A stretch of 64,000 nucleotides of DNA from Lithodes maja (taxonomy: Eukaryota > Arthropoda > Malacostraca > Decapoda > Lithodidae), in NCBI GenBank assembly GCA_037953745.1, contig JBAKBP010006598.1:44672-108671 (forward strand), written 5' to 3'. Below are positions 43,527 through 54,498 of this stretch, one piece after another (position 1 is the stretch's first letter; every line of letters begins with the position of its first letter). The notes beneath the pieces were generated by a model, which saw nothing but the letters and a program-made list of their open reading frames with translations, had not been told where the DNA came from and made no database searches. The position numbers were made by a program, and so were the translations under genes.

Positions 43527-44229
43527 CTAAGGATGGTAGACTTCACTTTAATTTATTGGGGGCACTTCCAGTTGCTATATACTCATCGCCAGATTCACTA
43601 CTACTTATCACGGACTCATCCGTAGCAAGTACTGTACAGTATGTTTATTTCACTATATTTCATGCTTTTTGAATCCCTACCAAAAAAATAAAATAAATAA
43701 ATAAAACTAAGCTTATCAAATTGTACAATGTAATTGAAAATTTCTTTTTACAGTATTCGCATTTACAAACTGTATACTGTACAGTACTGTTGTGATGAGT
43801 TCATAAATAATTGTTATTTGAACAAAGACTATCTACAGTTATATTTTATTTCTTTGCCATTTTAGTTCCAGTTTTATTTTTTGATGAGGTAGTTCTTAGT
43901 TGATTTTCTGACGATCCGGCAATTTATTTGGATGCATCATGTCCATGCCCCAAGTCCTCCGGGGAAACAACAGTGTTCAGTATGCTGCCAGCCAGGACCC
44001 GCGCGGGGGTTGAGAAATAAAACAGAAAAGTGGCGGAAACGTCGGTCGGGTGAAAGAGTGTGCTCTGGGTCTGTGCCTTCATTGCCAATGGCATCAATAT
44101 TTTGACGAGAGAGACTATATGATGCGAGAACTTAAAGATGGAAGTGTGCATGTGGGTGGGGTGGATGGGACGCATCTGCTGGGATCGAGTGTGTGGAATG
44201 GTGAGAGTACACATGATTTGTGGGAGGGA

Positions 44230-44600
44230 TGGGTTGTCTGATCTGGTATGGATGAAAATATAAACAAAAGAAAGAGGAAGTGGTAGCTGTGATCTTGTCA
44301 GACAGGTTGAAGAATGTGGAAAACTATGAATGCATGGATTCAAGAATTGTGTGGTGCGAGTGCAGGATCGGAGTAGATAGATATACTTTTATTAGTGTAT
44401 TCACCTGTTAACCATGAAACTGGGAAAGGTGTGGAAGTGAATAGGTTTTGGAATAGTCAATAAATATAGAAGAAAAAGGCAAAAGTATACAAATGTAATT
44501 TTACTCGGTGACTTGAATGGCAGAGTTGGAAATGAGGAGATCAAAGAAATAGTGGGTAAATGGGAAGTGGAGGGTAGAAATATGAATGGTGACTCTTCTT
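44230..44600 (+). mobile_element. LINE endonuclease fragment
   Basis: Decayed frame with KEREVVAVILSDRLKNVENY and later VILLGDLNGRVGNEEIKEIV-like text (nucleotides TTTTACTCGGTGACTTGAAT). GDLNGRVGN is the catalytic-domain signature of RTE/R1-type apurinic endonucleases. Several stops. Confidence 0.65.
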
Positions 44601-44967
44601 GAAGTATGTATGGAGAGAAATGTTCTTGGCAAACACATTTTACGTGTCTCGCATGGTACTGAAAGACAAGGGGAGGTCTGCGACTGGCTTAGAGGGTCGG
44701 AGATACACTCCCCCATCTCTCCCAGCCATCCTCGCACGAAAATACTCGATAAATATCGGTAATAATAGGGAAAATACCGGAAAATTGAGGAAGGGAGAAA
44801 ACAGGGGGGGGGGGGCACATGTGGATGAGTGATAGGAGGTATGGAGGGGAATTATCTCACTTAATCATATATTGCTTTGTTTTGAGTGCCAGTGGGGTGT
44901 TTTAAAGGCATTTTTTATGCCTAAACTCTTAAAATGCCATGAGCCTTAACCCAGTAAAACCTCTTAA

Positions 44968-45172
44968 ACCCTTCACCACCATTACGTAATTTTTATCATA
45001 TTCTGGTTACCATTAGACGATTTCCTTTAGTATATAATCTACCTATGTGACTCAAAGGGGTTAATACGATCTCAATAAACCCTCTTAGTAACATAGGTCC
45101 TTCTTAAACTGCATAAAATCATCTAATTTTAGCCAGAATCAGAGGTGAAAAGACGTCATGGTGCTGAAGGGG
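44968..45172. mobile_element. TTAA MITE, 205 bp
   Basis: TTAA at 44964-44967 and 45173-45176, inverted ends near ACCCTTCACCACCATTACG and CGTCATGGTGCTGAAGGGG. An outer TTAA pair (44946-44949, 45199-45202; TTAACCCAG... / ...CCCGGGTTAA) suggests it may sit inside another such element. Confidence 0.65.
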
Positions 45173-45202
45173 TTAAGAGTACTGGCGCCTTTCCCGGGTT
45201 AA

Positions 45203-45345
45203 TAGAAAAACCTGACAAGTGAGGCAGCTCTGAAGAGGGCTGCCTGGAGCACCGCCATTAGGATGTGAGATCGGAACCGCACTTTGTGTATCCAAGCACT
45301 CGGTCTACTAATTTATGTATGTAAGTACATGTACGTACAGTATAA
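45203..45345 (+). mobile_element. LINE 3' UTR fragment
   Basis: AATAGAAAAACCTGACAAGT ... AAGCACTCGGTCTACTAATT matches 32887-33005, the 3' UTR of the WFGHVKRM-type LINE. Confidence 0.75.
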
Positions 45346-45730
45346 CCAAAAAATAAATTTAGTTTAGTTTTCATGGGCTTATCATGGGGAGCAGTTGTCC
45401 CATTTGTCTGGATACCATACCGTTTTCATACAATTTGGGTGGGTGTTATGGGGCATAACATATAGGTACGGTATAGGGATTACAAGGGTGCCTTCAGAAT
45501 AGACTCGGCACCAATTAAGCCTAACTATAAAGTGTCTTTATGTAACTTGCACTGTAAGTACACTACAGTATGCACTACAGTATACACTACAGGACCAATT
45601 AACTGTGTTACATCAGGGCCACGGATATAATCCATGGAACTTCTTCGTCTTCTAACCAACAAGACAAAGTTGTTGTTGATACTTCACATACCTAACAATT
45701 GTTCTGATTATTACTATAAATTGTCCTGAC

Positions 45731-45957
45731 CTGTGGTGTGAGCTCCACCTCCAGCTCCCCACTGAGGTACTGGCGTTCAAACTCTGCATTCTCCCCAACA
45801 TAGGAGGCAATCATGCGCTTGATCTGCTTCTGGTTCAGCAACAGTCCCAGTCCAAAGTTGTCCACACCAGCATTGTTGCTCACCACTGTCAGTCCATCCA
45901 CCTTGGTCTCCAGGATACCATGGATCAGGTTCTCAGGGATGCCACACAGACCAAACC
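45731..45957 (-). CDS. OXCT1: SCOT (3-oxoacid CoA-transferase) exon, N-terminal CoA-transferase domain
   Basis: Exon of mitochondrial succinyl-CoA:3-ketoacid CoA-transferase, which activates acetoacetate in ketone-body breakdown. Translation gives 75 full codons plus two bases of a split Gly. It contains GFGLCGIPENL, SNNAGVDNFGLGLLL and SYVGENAEFERQYLSGELEV, nearly identical to animal SCOT. The acceptor is TGCAG (AG at 45959-45958) and the donor is CACAG|GTCAGG (gt at 45730-45729). The exon enters in phase 1 and leaves in phase 0 after Thr-Pro-Gln. Preceding exons (transit peptide and the VEAVKDIPDG region) were not found in 45958-64000, so the gene start probably lies beyond the right edge. 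The acceptor has little polypyrimidine tract and sits next to a tRNA-like repeat. Confidence 0.95.
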
Positions 45958-45984
45958 CTGCAGTCATCACAATTAATATTTTTG

Positions 45985-46068
45985 TGTCATGCCCCAGCCA
46001 GGGTTCGAACCCAGGCTAGTAGTGCAGCACTCCAGCACCTAAACCACTAGACCATATCATGATGCCTA
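45985..46068 (-). repeat. tRNA-like (SINE-type) sequence next to a SCOT acceptor
   Basis: The minus strand has box A-like TGGTCTAGTGGTTTAGGTGC and box B GGTTCGAACCC, spaced as in a tRNA. The acceptor stem does not pair, so it is a tRNA-derived repeat or pseudogene, not a working tRNA. Its 3' side lies about 30 bp from the exon start at 45957. Confidence 0.65.
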
Positions 46069-46083
46069 TTATATTATAGCTAT

Positions 46084-46255
46084 TACGAGAGAAAGAGAAA
46101 GAGAAAGAAAGAAGGAAAAAGAAAGAAAGGAAAAAGAAAGAAAGGAGGAAAATTAAAGAGAAAGAAGGAAAATTAAAGAGAAAAGGAAAAAGAAAGAAAG
46201 ACAGAAAAAAGAAAGAGAAAGAAAAACAGAAAGAGAAAGAGAGAGAGAGACTACA
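46084..46255. repeat. Purine-rich (GAAA/GAAAGA)n tract
   Basis: About 170 bp almost free of pyrimidines on the plus strand. On the gene strand it is a long polypyrimidine tract upstream of the SCOT exon. Confidence 0.95.
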
Positions 46256-46544
46256 TGGCTCCTACGTTCCATAATCAATTGCCATTATCGATGAGACAGT
46301 TGAATTCTGTTTAATTTTTTAACCCCCACACTTCGGCAAGCCTCTTATACTCCACACCGAACCTTCGCCATGGACCTCGGTAGGCCTCTTATACTCCCGC
46401 ACGCGTAATATTCACACCCGCGAAACACAACAACCCGACGACATAGCGATATGTCCGGTCAACACCAGAATCAAGATAACAATATGTACTTGATTTTCCA
46501 ATTAAGTACTGTATGTCTTTCTACCCATGAACCCAGAGCCCATG

Positions 46545-47325
46545 AGACATGGGCTCTGAAGAAAAGGAGAAAAGAGGGCTGGATGTGATGGAGATGAGCT
46601 GCTTGAGGAGTATGTGTGGAGTTACTCGTAGAGACAGATTGAGGAATGAAGAGATACGTAGGAGAGTGGGGCAGCAGGAACATTTGTCAGCCAGAGTGGA
46701 CAGAAGGGTGCTGAGCTGGTATGGTCATGTTGAACGAATGGGAGATGAAAGGCTTACAAAGAGAATATGTGAGTCAGGTACAAGGGGAGATAGAAGGGCA
46801 GGAAGACCCCCATTGAGATGGAGAGACTGTGTAAGAAAGGCTTTGGATGATAGAGGAATGACTATAGATCAGGCAGGGGAAGTGGTGGTGGACAGGAGTG
46901 AATGGAGAATGCTTGTGAATAGTTGAGTGAACACGTGGTCATTTGGAGTAAGGGGTCGGGTGCAAGTTGGACTAGAGAATAGTCCATCAGGCGCCTGGCC
47001 CGGGGAGACGATTAATATGAAGGGTGCGCCTGGAAGTGTGGTGGGAGGGCTTGTGGCTTTGGCTCCGCTGCATGTCTGCCTGCCGAGATCGGAACCTCTC
47101 CGGGTGGTCGGGGGCCGGGGGAGTGCTGGAGCGACCTTGGTGACCCTGGTCTCTGGGTCTTCTCCTGGGTGACCTGGATGTGTGTGAGTTTGTGCTTTTT
47201 ATCTGTGTTTATTTGTTGTTTTATGTTGTTTTTGTGTTTTCCCTGTTCTTGCTCTGTCTTGAGTCGGCTACCCCCAAAATGGGGATTGGGCCTGAGTATA
47301 TAGATAGATAGATAGATAGATGTCT
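46545..47325 (+). mobile_element. LINE 3' end with C-terminal RT tail and (ATAG)n
   Basis: Encodes LDVMEMSCLRSMCGVTRRDR, then SWYGHVERMGDERLTKRICE, then GRPPLRWRDCVRKALDDRGM, then DRSEWRMLVNS. This is a complete C-terminus with 125 open codons. It is followed by the 3' UTR shared with 2845-3175 and 52757-52920, and ends CCTGAGTATATAGATAGATA. Confidence 0.85.
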
Positions 47326-47689
47326 TTCTACCCAATACCATTCTTACAGTATCTTATAGTAGATCCTCTGGAAAAAAGGCAAACTAGGCCTGTGTATCCA
47401 GCTCAGTACAGTACCAGTACTTGCACTGATGCGAATGTTCCTTACCTATTAAGAAAATAAAGCCATAACGCCAAACACGCGCCGATTCCGTGGGTACGAA
47501 GCATAAGAAGATCGCCGAGGCAGAAGGGTTAAAATGAAGCTCAATACCTTTCTCTTCCAGAAAAATAAAGATCTTGAAAGTGGCACGGTGACAAATTATT
47601 ACATGCTTTAGCTGCTGCCATTTTTCACAGTTTTATATGAACAACGCCACAATTCTTGTCTGTAACGGTGGAAACATCGGTATATGACC
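47326..47689. other. Unassigned sequence
   Basis: No family recognised. May include the 5' UTR or pseudo-LTR of the Penelope-like element that follows. Confidence 0.4.
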
Positions 47690-47864
47690 TGTGCCCCACG
47701 TACTGTCCCTTCCTTTACTTATATTGTTGACGAACTCGGACCGGCCACAAACTTTTATTATGATTAACTCTTTAATACCTCTGCACCCGATCTATACAAA
47801 CAATTTTTTAAAAATAAGTACTGTACAAATAAAGAAGATAACCGGCGTCCTTTTGTTGACGATT

Positions 47865-48474
47865 GTAAATGTAAACTCTGCTTGAACGAATTTGATTTTG
47901 AACATCACAATTTTATTAAAAGTTACATTACGAATAAAAAAAAAATCTTAAATTCTTTAGATAATGTAACTTCTCCATGTAAAGTAAATAAAGTTATATA
48001 TTTGATAACATGTGATAAATGTAGTATACAGTATGTTGGACAGACGAAGAAGGAGTTAAGAAAAAGTGCCTATGGATATAGAGCTGGAGTAAAGAACGGC
48101 ATTGACTCTGGAAAGCGAGAGAATGACTAAGAGTGTACGAGAGCGAGGTGGAGGGACAGAGAGGGAGAGGTAGACCGAATGAGAGGTGGAAGGATGGAGT
48201 GAGGAAGTACATGAACGAAGGCAGTGCTGGTTGGGGGGGGGAGGGGCGTCGACTGACTGGGGACAGAGGTGCATGGGGGCGGTTCGTTCGTGGCCACCCC
48301 TTCGGGGATCACGGCATCAGGCAATAGATAGATAGATAGACTCTAAGATTCTTTTATACAACCATTTTAACACAGATTGTACCAAATTAGACTATAAATA
48401 CAAAATTATTGAAATTGTTAAAGAAGAAAAAGATCTTTTAGATAGAGAAAATTATTGGATTGGAAAATTAATGA
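47865..48474 (+). pseudogene. Penelope-like GIY-YIG endonuclease domain, split by a LINE
   Basis: Before the domain are CKCKLCLNEFDFEHHNF. The core is KVIYLITCDKCSIQYVGQTK (the GIY-YIG strands with the CxxC found in Penelope-like endonucleases), then LRKSAYGYRAGVKNGI. After the LINE it continues KILLYNHFNTDC, KYKIIEIVKEE and DRENYWIGKL, where the Glu of RENYW is the catalytic glutamate of the fold. The LINE (48105-48340) shares GACTCT with the flank as target duplication. Confidence 0.85.
48105..48340 (+). mobile_element. LINE 3' end inserted in the endonuclease
   Basis: Same family as 15470-15976 (GAGAATGACTAAGAGTGTAC ... GCATCAGGCAATAGATAGAT), 5'-truncated. Confidence 0.85.
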
Positions 48475-48476
48475 CT

Positions 48477-49753
48477 ACCGTAAACTGGGGTAACTTCGGA
48501 CATTTTTCGAGGTTTATTAACAATTTCTCCTGAGTGTAAACACATTATAGAGATTTAACTAGGTCAAGTGATGTATGGTGATAGTGCGCCGTAATCCAGG
48601 AAGCCTCCTAAAATTATCCCCCATAATAAGAGAGCTATCCTTATCTAAATGATGTCCGAAGTATGCTTGAAAAGTGGAAAACTTCGGACATAGGCTACGG
48701 TGATTTCTTATGGAAAATGATTGCCAAGAAAGCTGGGATAACTCCGGACAAACGGAGGACAACTTTGGACGTACGTTCGTGGCCTTATTTCATTCATTTT
48801 TCGGCTCCTACTATTTTATATGAATATTTTATTATTGCTGCTTATTCCTGTCCGATGTTTTAGTGGAATATGCACAGTCAATACTTTTAGGCCTGTATAA
48901 TCAGTATAGGAGGGGTTTATATACGATGTTTAACATATATATTCTTTTTGGATCTGTTCTCGTTAGGCATTGAACTCGCTCTTAGAAAATATTGAGCAGG
49001 ACAAATAACCAATGCTGTCAAATCAATAACTCGAAAATTAACTAGGCCTAGTGAAAATATACAGGTATGTATACTAGATCACTGCATATACATTTTTATG
49101 AATTTGAGCATTTTTATAGGTATAACGTATTTGTTGGTGTTTCTTTCGGCAGATACATTTTTTTTGGACAAGATATATGCCTCTCCTAATTTATATATAT
49201 TATATATCCAGAATTATCCGAAATACATTAATCGGTTAGCATATTATCATATATTTATGGGGTTTTGGACTCTGATGGACAAGTATTTTGAATTATTTTC
49301 ATAGGACAAATAATAACAAACAATTATTTTGTTCCATGTCCGAAGTTTACATGTTTTTTTTTTAAACACAATCGGTTGAATGATAGTGTTCTAGCTAGAG
49401 CGTTATACAAGTGTAACAAATTTCCTTTGGTGGATGTTGTCTCTGGTAATGTTACTACAAAATTATATCAGTCACATCATCATTCATACAAACAAATTTC
49501 TTCAGGGTGATAGAAGTTTGGCAGGGTAGCAAAAAATGTACATATTTTCGTCATATATATAATATTTTTTTAGTGTACATATACTCATGTCAGTTCCCTA
49601 GGACTTTTACATGCTCTTCCTTTGCCATTTTTCTAAACAGACCCCACAAAAAAAAAAAAAAAAACTTTTCCATTATATAATGACAATGTCTAATTACTTA
49701 TTATCGCCGATGTCCGAAGTTATGACCGCAGTCCGAAATTACCCCAGTTTACG
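48477..49753. mobile_element. TA-flanked MITE, about 1.28 kb, CTTCGGACA family
   Basis: Inverted ends CCGTAAACTGGGGTAACTTC and GAAATTACCCCAGTTTACGG with TA on each side. The motif TTCGGACA/TGTCCGAA and variants recur at least eight times within 300 bp of the ends. No transposase; the interior is AT-rich. Confidence 0.9.
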
Positions 49754-49838
49754 GTATCTATCAATTTGGACTTAATAGGCTAATCAAATTAAAGGTGTAG
49801 GCAACATATTGTATAAAGACTTTAAAATACGATTTTAA

Positions 49839-50318
49839 CCCTCCAGCCCCGGTTATGTATTATATATATATTCCTCGAAACCCGGGTGTTTTGGCCGAAA
49901 AACGTCTAGGCTAGGCTACCGTATATTCGTTAATCAGACTGCTTACCGCATTCCCGCGCATCCCCAAGCGTAGCTGTGTTATTTACCTGTAAAATGGCAT
50001 TAAGTAGAGCTCTCTAAGTCAACTGGGTGAGCTGTGATGATGATTTCATTGGAGATAACTTTATGGCCAAACCAGCCACTTTACACCACTTTTCGATACT
50101 GAACAACAACATACAGGCACACAAGAACAAGCGACGCTCTCCTTCTTGTGGCCGGAGATGCGGAGCGTCGGTCCAGCCGGCTGTTGTTTACATGCGTCGG
50201 ACCGACGCCTCGCACAGCAAGCTCACAGGCTGTGACGTCGTGGGTGCATAAGAGGCCTTCCGGGTACCTGTTACATGCTTTTTTATGGGCGTACATGAGG
50301 TCATCCGGGAACCAAGGG
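49839..50318 (+). mobile_element. TTAA MITE, 480 bp
   Basis: TTAA at 49835-49838 and 50319-50322. Same family and orientation as 41467-41946. The Penelope-like frame resumes directly after it (NPYFNFPVRNRRPCRHGIRR). Confidence 0.92.
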
Positions 50319-50649
50319 TTAATAACCCTTACTTTAACTTCCCTGTTAGAAACAGAAGACCATGTAGACATGGTATTAGAAGACTAAATTTATTAAATAA
50401 AAAGAAAAACAGGTCAGCTATTAACCTGATTGTCAATAATTTGTATTCATTATATATAAATTTCGGAATTAAAAAATTAAAAGATTCATTGAAAGGCCTA
50501 CAAAAGAAAAGTTTTGCTCCTTTGATAGAAAATATTCTAAATAATAAAAATAATTTCACCAATAAATTTAAAAATACTGTCTTTGCTTTTATGGGATGTA
50601 TTAGAGCCAATTCTAAGAAATCCATAGATAACCCTATTAACCTAACAAG

Positions 50650-51610
50650 TGCGCATGGGGGTAATTGAAAACGTCCCCCTGTGCTGACGTATTTGAGGTG
50701 TTTCCGTCACTAAAATATTCATTGTACCATTAATAGCATTAATAATTATCCATATGCGCCTATTATGGGTTGATTATAAAGGTATTAACCTGAAACAACA
50801 ATAAAACTAGTGAAAACAGCGTTTTGGATGGTCAAAATCGGAGATATAGCCCGCGAGTTGTATAATGTATGGGTGAGGCAAACTGCTTTCCCGCCAATTT
50901 CCCCAAGGCCACTGAGACACAGTCGATCGATACTCTCTCTCTCTCTCTTGCACTCGCTTGCCATCAGTGATGACAACACCCTGCTTGCAACTCGCTAATG
51001 TTAGCACGAAAATATACCTCAGAATAAGGGAATAATAGGGAAAATAGGTGATAACTGAAGGAGAGGAGGAAAGTGGGGAAGGAGGGGAGGTAGAGAGGAC
51101 TGAGATTTTGCATGGCCCAGGGGCCAAAAAAAAATAAAAAAATAAAAAAATAAAAATATATTTTTTTTTTTTTTTTCGATGTCAAAAGTTTATTTTTTAT
51201 TTTACTTACTCTCAAGAGTCTTCCCGCAGTCCGCCGGGGGAACTCTTAAGAGTCTCCCCGCAGCTCCCGGGTTAAGGATAAAGTTATATCCACTTTGAAT
51301 TACTCCAATCAAATTTTAGACAAAATTATTGTGGCAAGAATGTTAAGTGCGGGCGTTCCGCCAGCCTTGTTTACACTACGCGTAGTGGCGTCGGACCTTT
51401 CCCATCATGTTCCCATCTATTTTGACTGCCTTTGGATATAAAAATACATTAACCTAACCAAACAACCTAACCTAACCTAACCTAACCTAGTATTCATGTA
51501 GTAATGACGGGGCATATAGCAGAAAATATAGCGTCGAAATAGACGGGAACGTAACTGCGAGCGCACAACATGACGACCGTACGCCCGATCACTACATCCA
51601 TCCCATCATT
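50650..51610. other. Unassigned insertion in the Penelope-like element
   Basis: Breaks the coding region between the basic linker and the CxC segment. Contains (CT)n at 50932-50948, an A-rich/T-rich pair at 51128-51177 and five CCTAA units at 51466-51489. Family not recognised. Confidence 0.5.
51466..51490 (-). repeat. Short telomere-like (TTAGG)n run
   Basis: Five consecutive CCTAA units on the plus strand (TTAGG on the minus), with a few degenerate ones upstream (51451-51465). TTAGG is the common arthropod telomere unit. Confidence 0.8.
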
Positions 51611-52355
51611 GTTAACAGTCTAATAAATTCAAAGAAAGTAAAGTCCAAGTTGACGGATGGATGTGAAGATTTCAAACCAATAGTAGTTTATTCATATGAG
51701 CGACCAGATGGGTCTATTATTTGTAATTCTAATAAAGTTTTAGATAATCTTTCAGAAAATGATATTTTCAATAATAATAAATGCGTTTGTAAAAGAGTCG
51801 TGGATATGCCAGCTAACAGACGTAATTCATTAATAAAGTTCATTTATAGTCCGATAGGTCATATATTAACAGGTGATGTAGAAATAGTTAAACAATTTGC
51901 AAACGACAAATTAGCGGAGCTATGTCAAAAAGATTTTAAATATAGAATAGGGAATGATAAAGTAACATTTGACAAAATTTTAAGATATTATTTTTTCATA
52001 GTTAATAGATTAAAAGAGACATTGTTAAAAAATAAGGGATGCGATGCGAGGGAGCTAGAAGCATGGTCAAAATTATTGATTAAATTAATAAGAAATAAAG
52101 TGTTCTCCTTAAAAAATTAAATTAATCATTCTGATTTTGTAAACTATAATTATAATAAGCTTAAAATTGATTTAACAAATTTGCATAAACATTTTGTAAT
52201 CACTACAGTGGATAAAGCCACTAGTAATTATAGCTTCATATGTAAGAAATTTTATTTAGAAAACATGAAAAAAGAACTTGGCATTAAAGGTAATAAATTT
52301 CATAAAAATATTTGTGGTAATTCTGTTTATGAAATGCAGGAAAATTTAATTGTTC

Positions 52356-52707
52356 TATCTATTGCCTGACGCCGTGATCCCCGAAGGGGTGGCCACGAAC
52401 GAACCGCCCCCATGCACCTCTGTCCCCAGTCAGTCGACGCCCCTCCCCCCAACCAGCACCGCCTTCGTTCATGTAGTTCCTCACTCCATCCTTCCACCTC
52501 ATATTCGGTCTACCTCTCCCCCTCTGTCCCTCCACCTCGCTCTCGTACACCCTCTTAGTCATTCTCTCGCTTTCCATACGTTCCATATGGCCGAACCATC
52601 TCAAGTTGTTCCTTTTCACACTTTCCAGCACATCTACCTCCACACCACACCTCCTTCTTACTTCCTCATTAGTCTGTCTATCCCTCCATGTAACTCCGCA
52701 ATCAACA
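52356..52707 (-). mobile_element. LINE 3' end with 12-bp target duplication
   Basis: Same family as 15470-15976, minus orientation (CDVEVDVLESVKRNNLRWFG on the minus strand), tail TATC at the left. AATTTAATTGTT flanks both sides (about 52342-52353 and 52706-52720). Confidence 0.88.
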
Positions 52708-52756
52708 ATTTAATTGTTGATAACTTAATTAATGAACATACAAATAAAACATACTA

Positions 52757-52920
52757 ATATTCTGGGTCTTCTCCTGGGTGACCTGGATGTGTGTGAGTTT
52801 GTGCTTTTTATCTGTGTTTATTTGTTGTTTTATGTTCTTTTTGTGTTTTCCCTGTTCTTGCTCTGTCTTGAGTCTGCTACCCCCAAAATCGGGATTGGGC
52901 CTGAGCATATAGATAGATAG
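52757..52920 (+). mobile_element. LINE 3' UTR with 7-bp target duplication
   Basis: TTCTGGGTCTTCTCCTGGGT ... GCATATAGATAGATAG, same family as 46927-47325. ACTAATA lies on both sides. Confidence 0.88.
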
Positions 52921-53666
52921 ACTAATAAAAATATAACCTTTGATATTAAACTTTCTGATAAGAATAAATGCATTGCTAAATTATACATGTTACCCAAATT
53001 TCATAAAAGACCTTATAAATATCGCTTTATTGCCGGAGCAAAATTTGCTACCACTAAAACTTTGTCAAAACAAGTCGTACATTGCTTAAAATACATTAAA
53101 AGTACTCATAAACGATATTGTGATGCCATCAAGAATAGAACTGGCATTAACTATTATTGGAGTGTTGACAATTCAGTAGAAGTTATTGATAAACTCAATA
53201 CCATGCGGAAAGTTACCTCAGTACATAGCTTCGACTTTTCAACTGTGTATACCAATTTGCCTTTAGATTAGTATTTTCAGAACTTTGCTTTATTATAGAT
53301 TTGAAAGTACAGGTAGTCATAATCGTTACATAAATGTTAATTCATATTTTAATAATGCTTCACTTAGGTTTGATCCCACTAGTTCAGTATATTTTGATAG
53401 AACTAAACTTAAAGATGCCCTTAAATTCCTCCTTTTCAATACTAATGTTAGATTCGGGCCGTACATTTTCAAACAAATATTAGGAATTCCTATGGGTAGA
53501 AATGCTAGCCCTTTAATTGCAGACTTATTCTTGCTCGCTTTAGAATTTACATTTATGAAAAAACTTAGTTGACAGTAGCAAGAAAAATAACATCCCAGAA
53601 AAATTAGCACTTGCTAAATAGTTAAGTAATAATAGTAGATACATTGATGATATTCTTGTTTGTAAT

Positions 53667-54098
53667 ATGTTAAATTTTAATCAAGTCGCTAAACAAATGT
53701 ATCCAAATTCCATCCCCCTCACACAAGGTAAAGTAAATGATGAAGTTGAAAATGTTCTTGATATAAATATACAGATTGTTAATGAACAGTGCACACTTAA
53801 AATATACCACAAAGTTGACAATTTTAATTTTAACGTAATAAAATGTCCTTTCCCTAATAGTAATATCGATAGTAAAATAACTTATAATTGTTTTTATTCC
53901 CAGCTAATAAGATTTTGTAAAATTTGTACCAGAGTAGAAGACTTTTGGGATAGAGCTAGGTTACTATACAGACTCTTAGTAGACAGATATTTTGTTGCAA
54001 GTAAATTGTTGCATAAATTTAATCTTTATAAGGTCAATTATTGTGACAGTATTTTAAAATTTGATATCAATCATTTTAATCAAGCATTATTAACTTAA
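53667..54098 (+). pseudogene. Penelope-like RT thumb region, C-terminal end
   Basis: Open for 143 codons. NSIPLTQGKVNDEVENVLDI, FYSQLIRFCKICTRVEDFWD, LLYRLLVDRYFVASKLLHKF, then a stop after FNQALLT. No GIY-YIG follows, consistent with the endonuclease being N-terminal in this element. Confidence 0.8.
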
Positions 54099-54498
54099 AG
54101 TTTCTATTATAACCTCTGCTTACTTTTTGTCTGTGTGTATTAATATTTAACTTTTCTATTGTTATTATTATTATTCTTTATAATTAATTGTTCTTGTTAA
54201 AAGAGCACTCTTGTTTAAATCTATTGTGCCTTCTTCATATTTTCAAATATTGTTGCTATTATACTGTATCTATTCATTGTCGATAGGATCAATTGCTTGC
54301 TTTTGCGATTTCCTTAGTTTATTTGTACAGTACAATAAATGTAGGTTATTAGTAGGGTAGTAATTGTTAGGAGTCACTTGAAGCATGCTATGCTTACCCG
54401 ATAGCACTATCGTTAGTGAGTGATATTTGTATTTTGTACTATTGTTATTATCTTGTCAAGTTGCAAATTTGATTTTAATATAACATTTTGACACTTAA

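Larger units (their letters stand above)
43527..45730 (-). other. OXCT1: SCOT intron with LINE and MITE fragments
   Basis: GT-AG intron of 2,204 bp. Holds a LINE endonuclease fragment (about 44230-44600), a poly-G run at 44806-44816, a TTAA MITE (44968-45172) and a LINE 3' end (45203-45345). The rest is unassigned AT-rich sequence. Confidence 0.8.
51620..53690 (+). pseudogene. Penelope-like (Naiad-type) CxC segment and reverse transcriptase
   Basis: Pieces in order: PIVVYSYERPDGSIICNSNK and NKCVCKRVVDMPANRRNSLI (CxC motif); HFVITTVDKATSNYSFICKK; LPKFHKRPYKYRFIAGAKFA; HSFDFSTVYTNLPLD; GPYIFKQILGIPMGRNASPL; SRYIDDILVCNMLNF (catalytic YIDD). Two LINE tails interrupt it and two single-base shifts (near 53280 and 53560) break the frame. 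The RT fold is shared with telomerase-like Penelope elements. Confidence 0.85.
47690..54494 (+). mobile_element. Naiad-type Penelope-like element with N-terminal GIY-YIG, multiply interrupted
   Basis: Domain order along the plus strand: GIY-YIG endonuclease (47865-48104 and 48341-48474), basic linker (50325-50650), CxC-containing segment (51620-52120), RT (52120-53690) and RT thumb with 3' UTR (53690-54494). This permuted order with a CxC linker is that described for the Naiad/Chlamys Penelope-like clade. Insertions: LINE 48105-48340, MITE 48477-49753, TTAA MITE 49839-50318, unknown block 50650-51610, LINE 52356-52707, LINE 52757-52920. A few stops and frameshifts in the coding parts. Confidence 0.85.

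Noticed and set aside
45985..46068. Possible tRNA gene on the minus strand
   Set aside because: Boxes A and B are present but the acceptor stem does not pair; treated as a tRNA-derived repeat.
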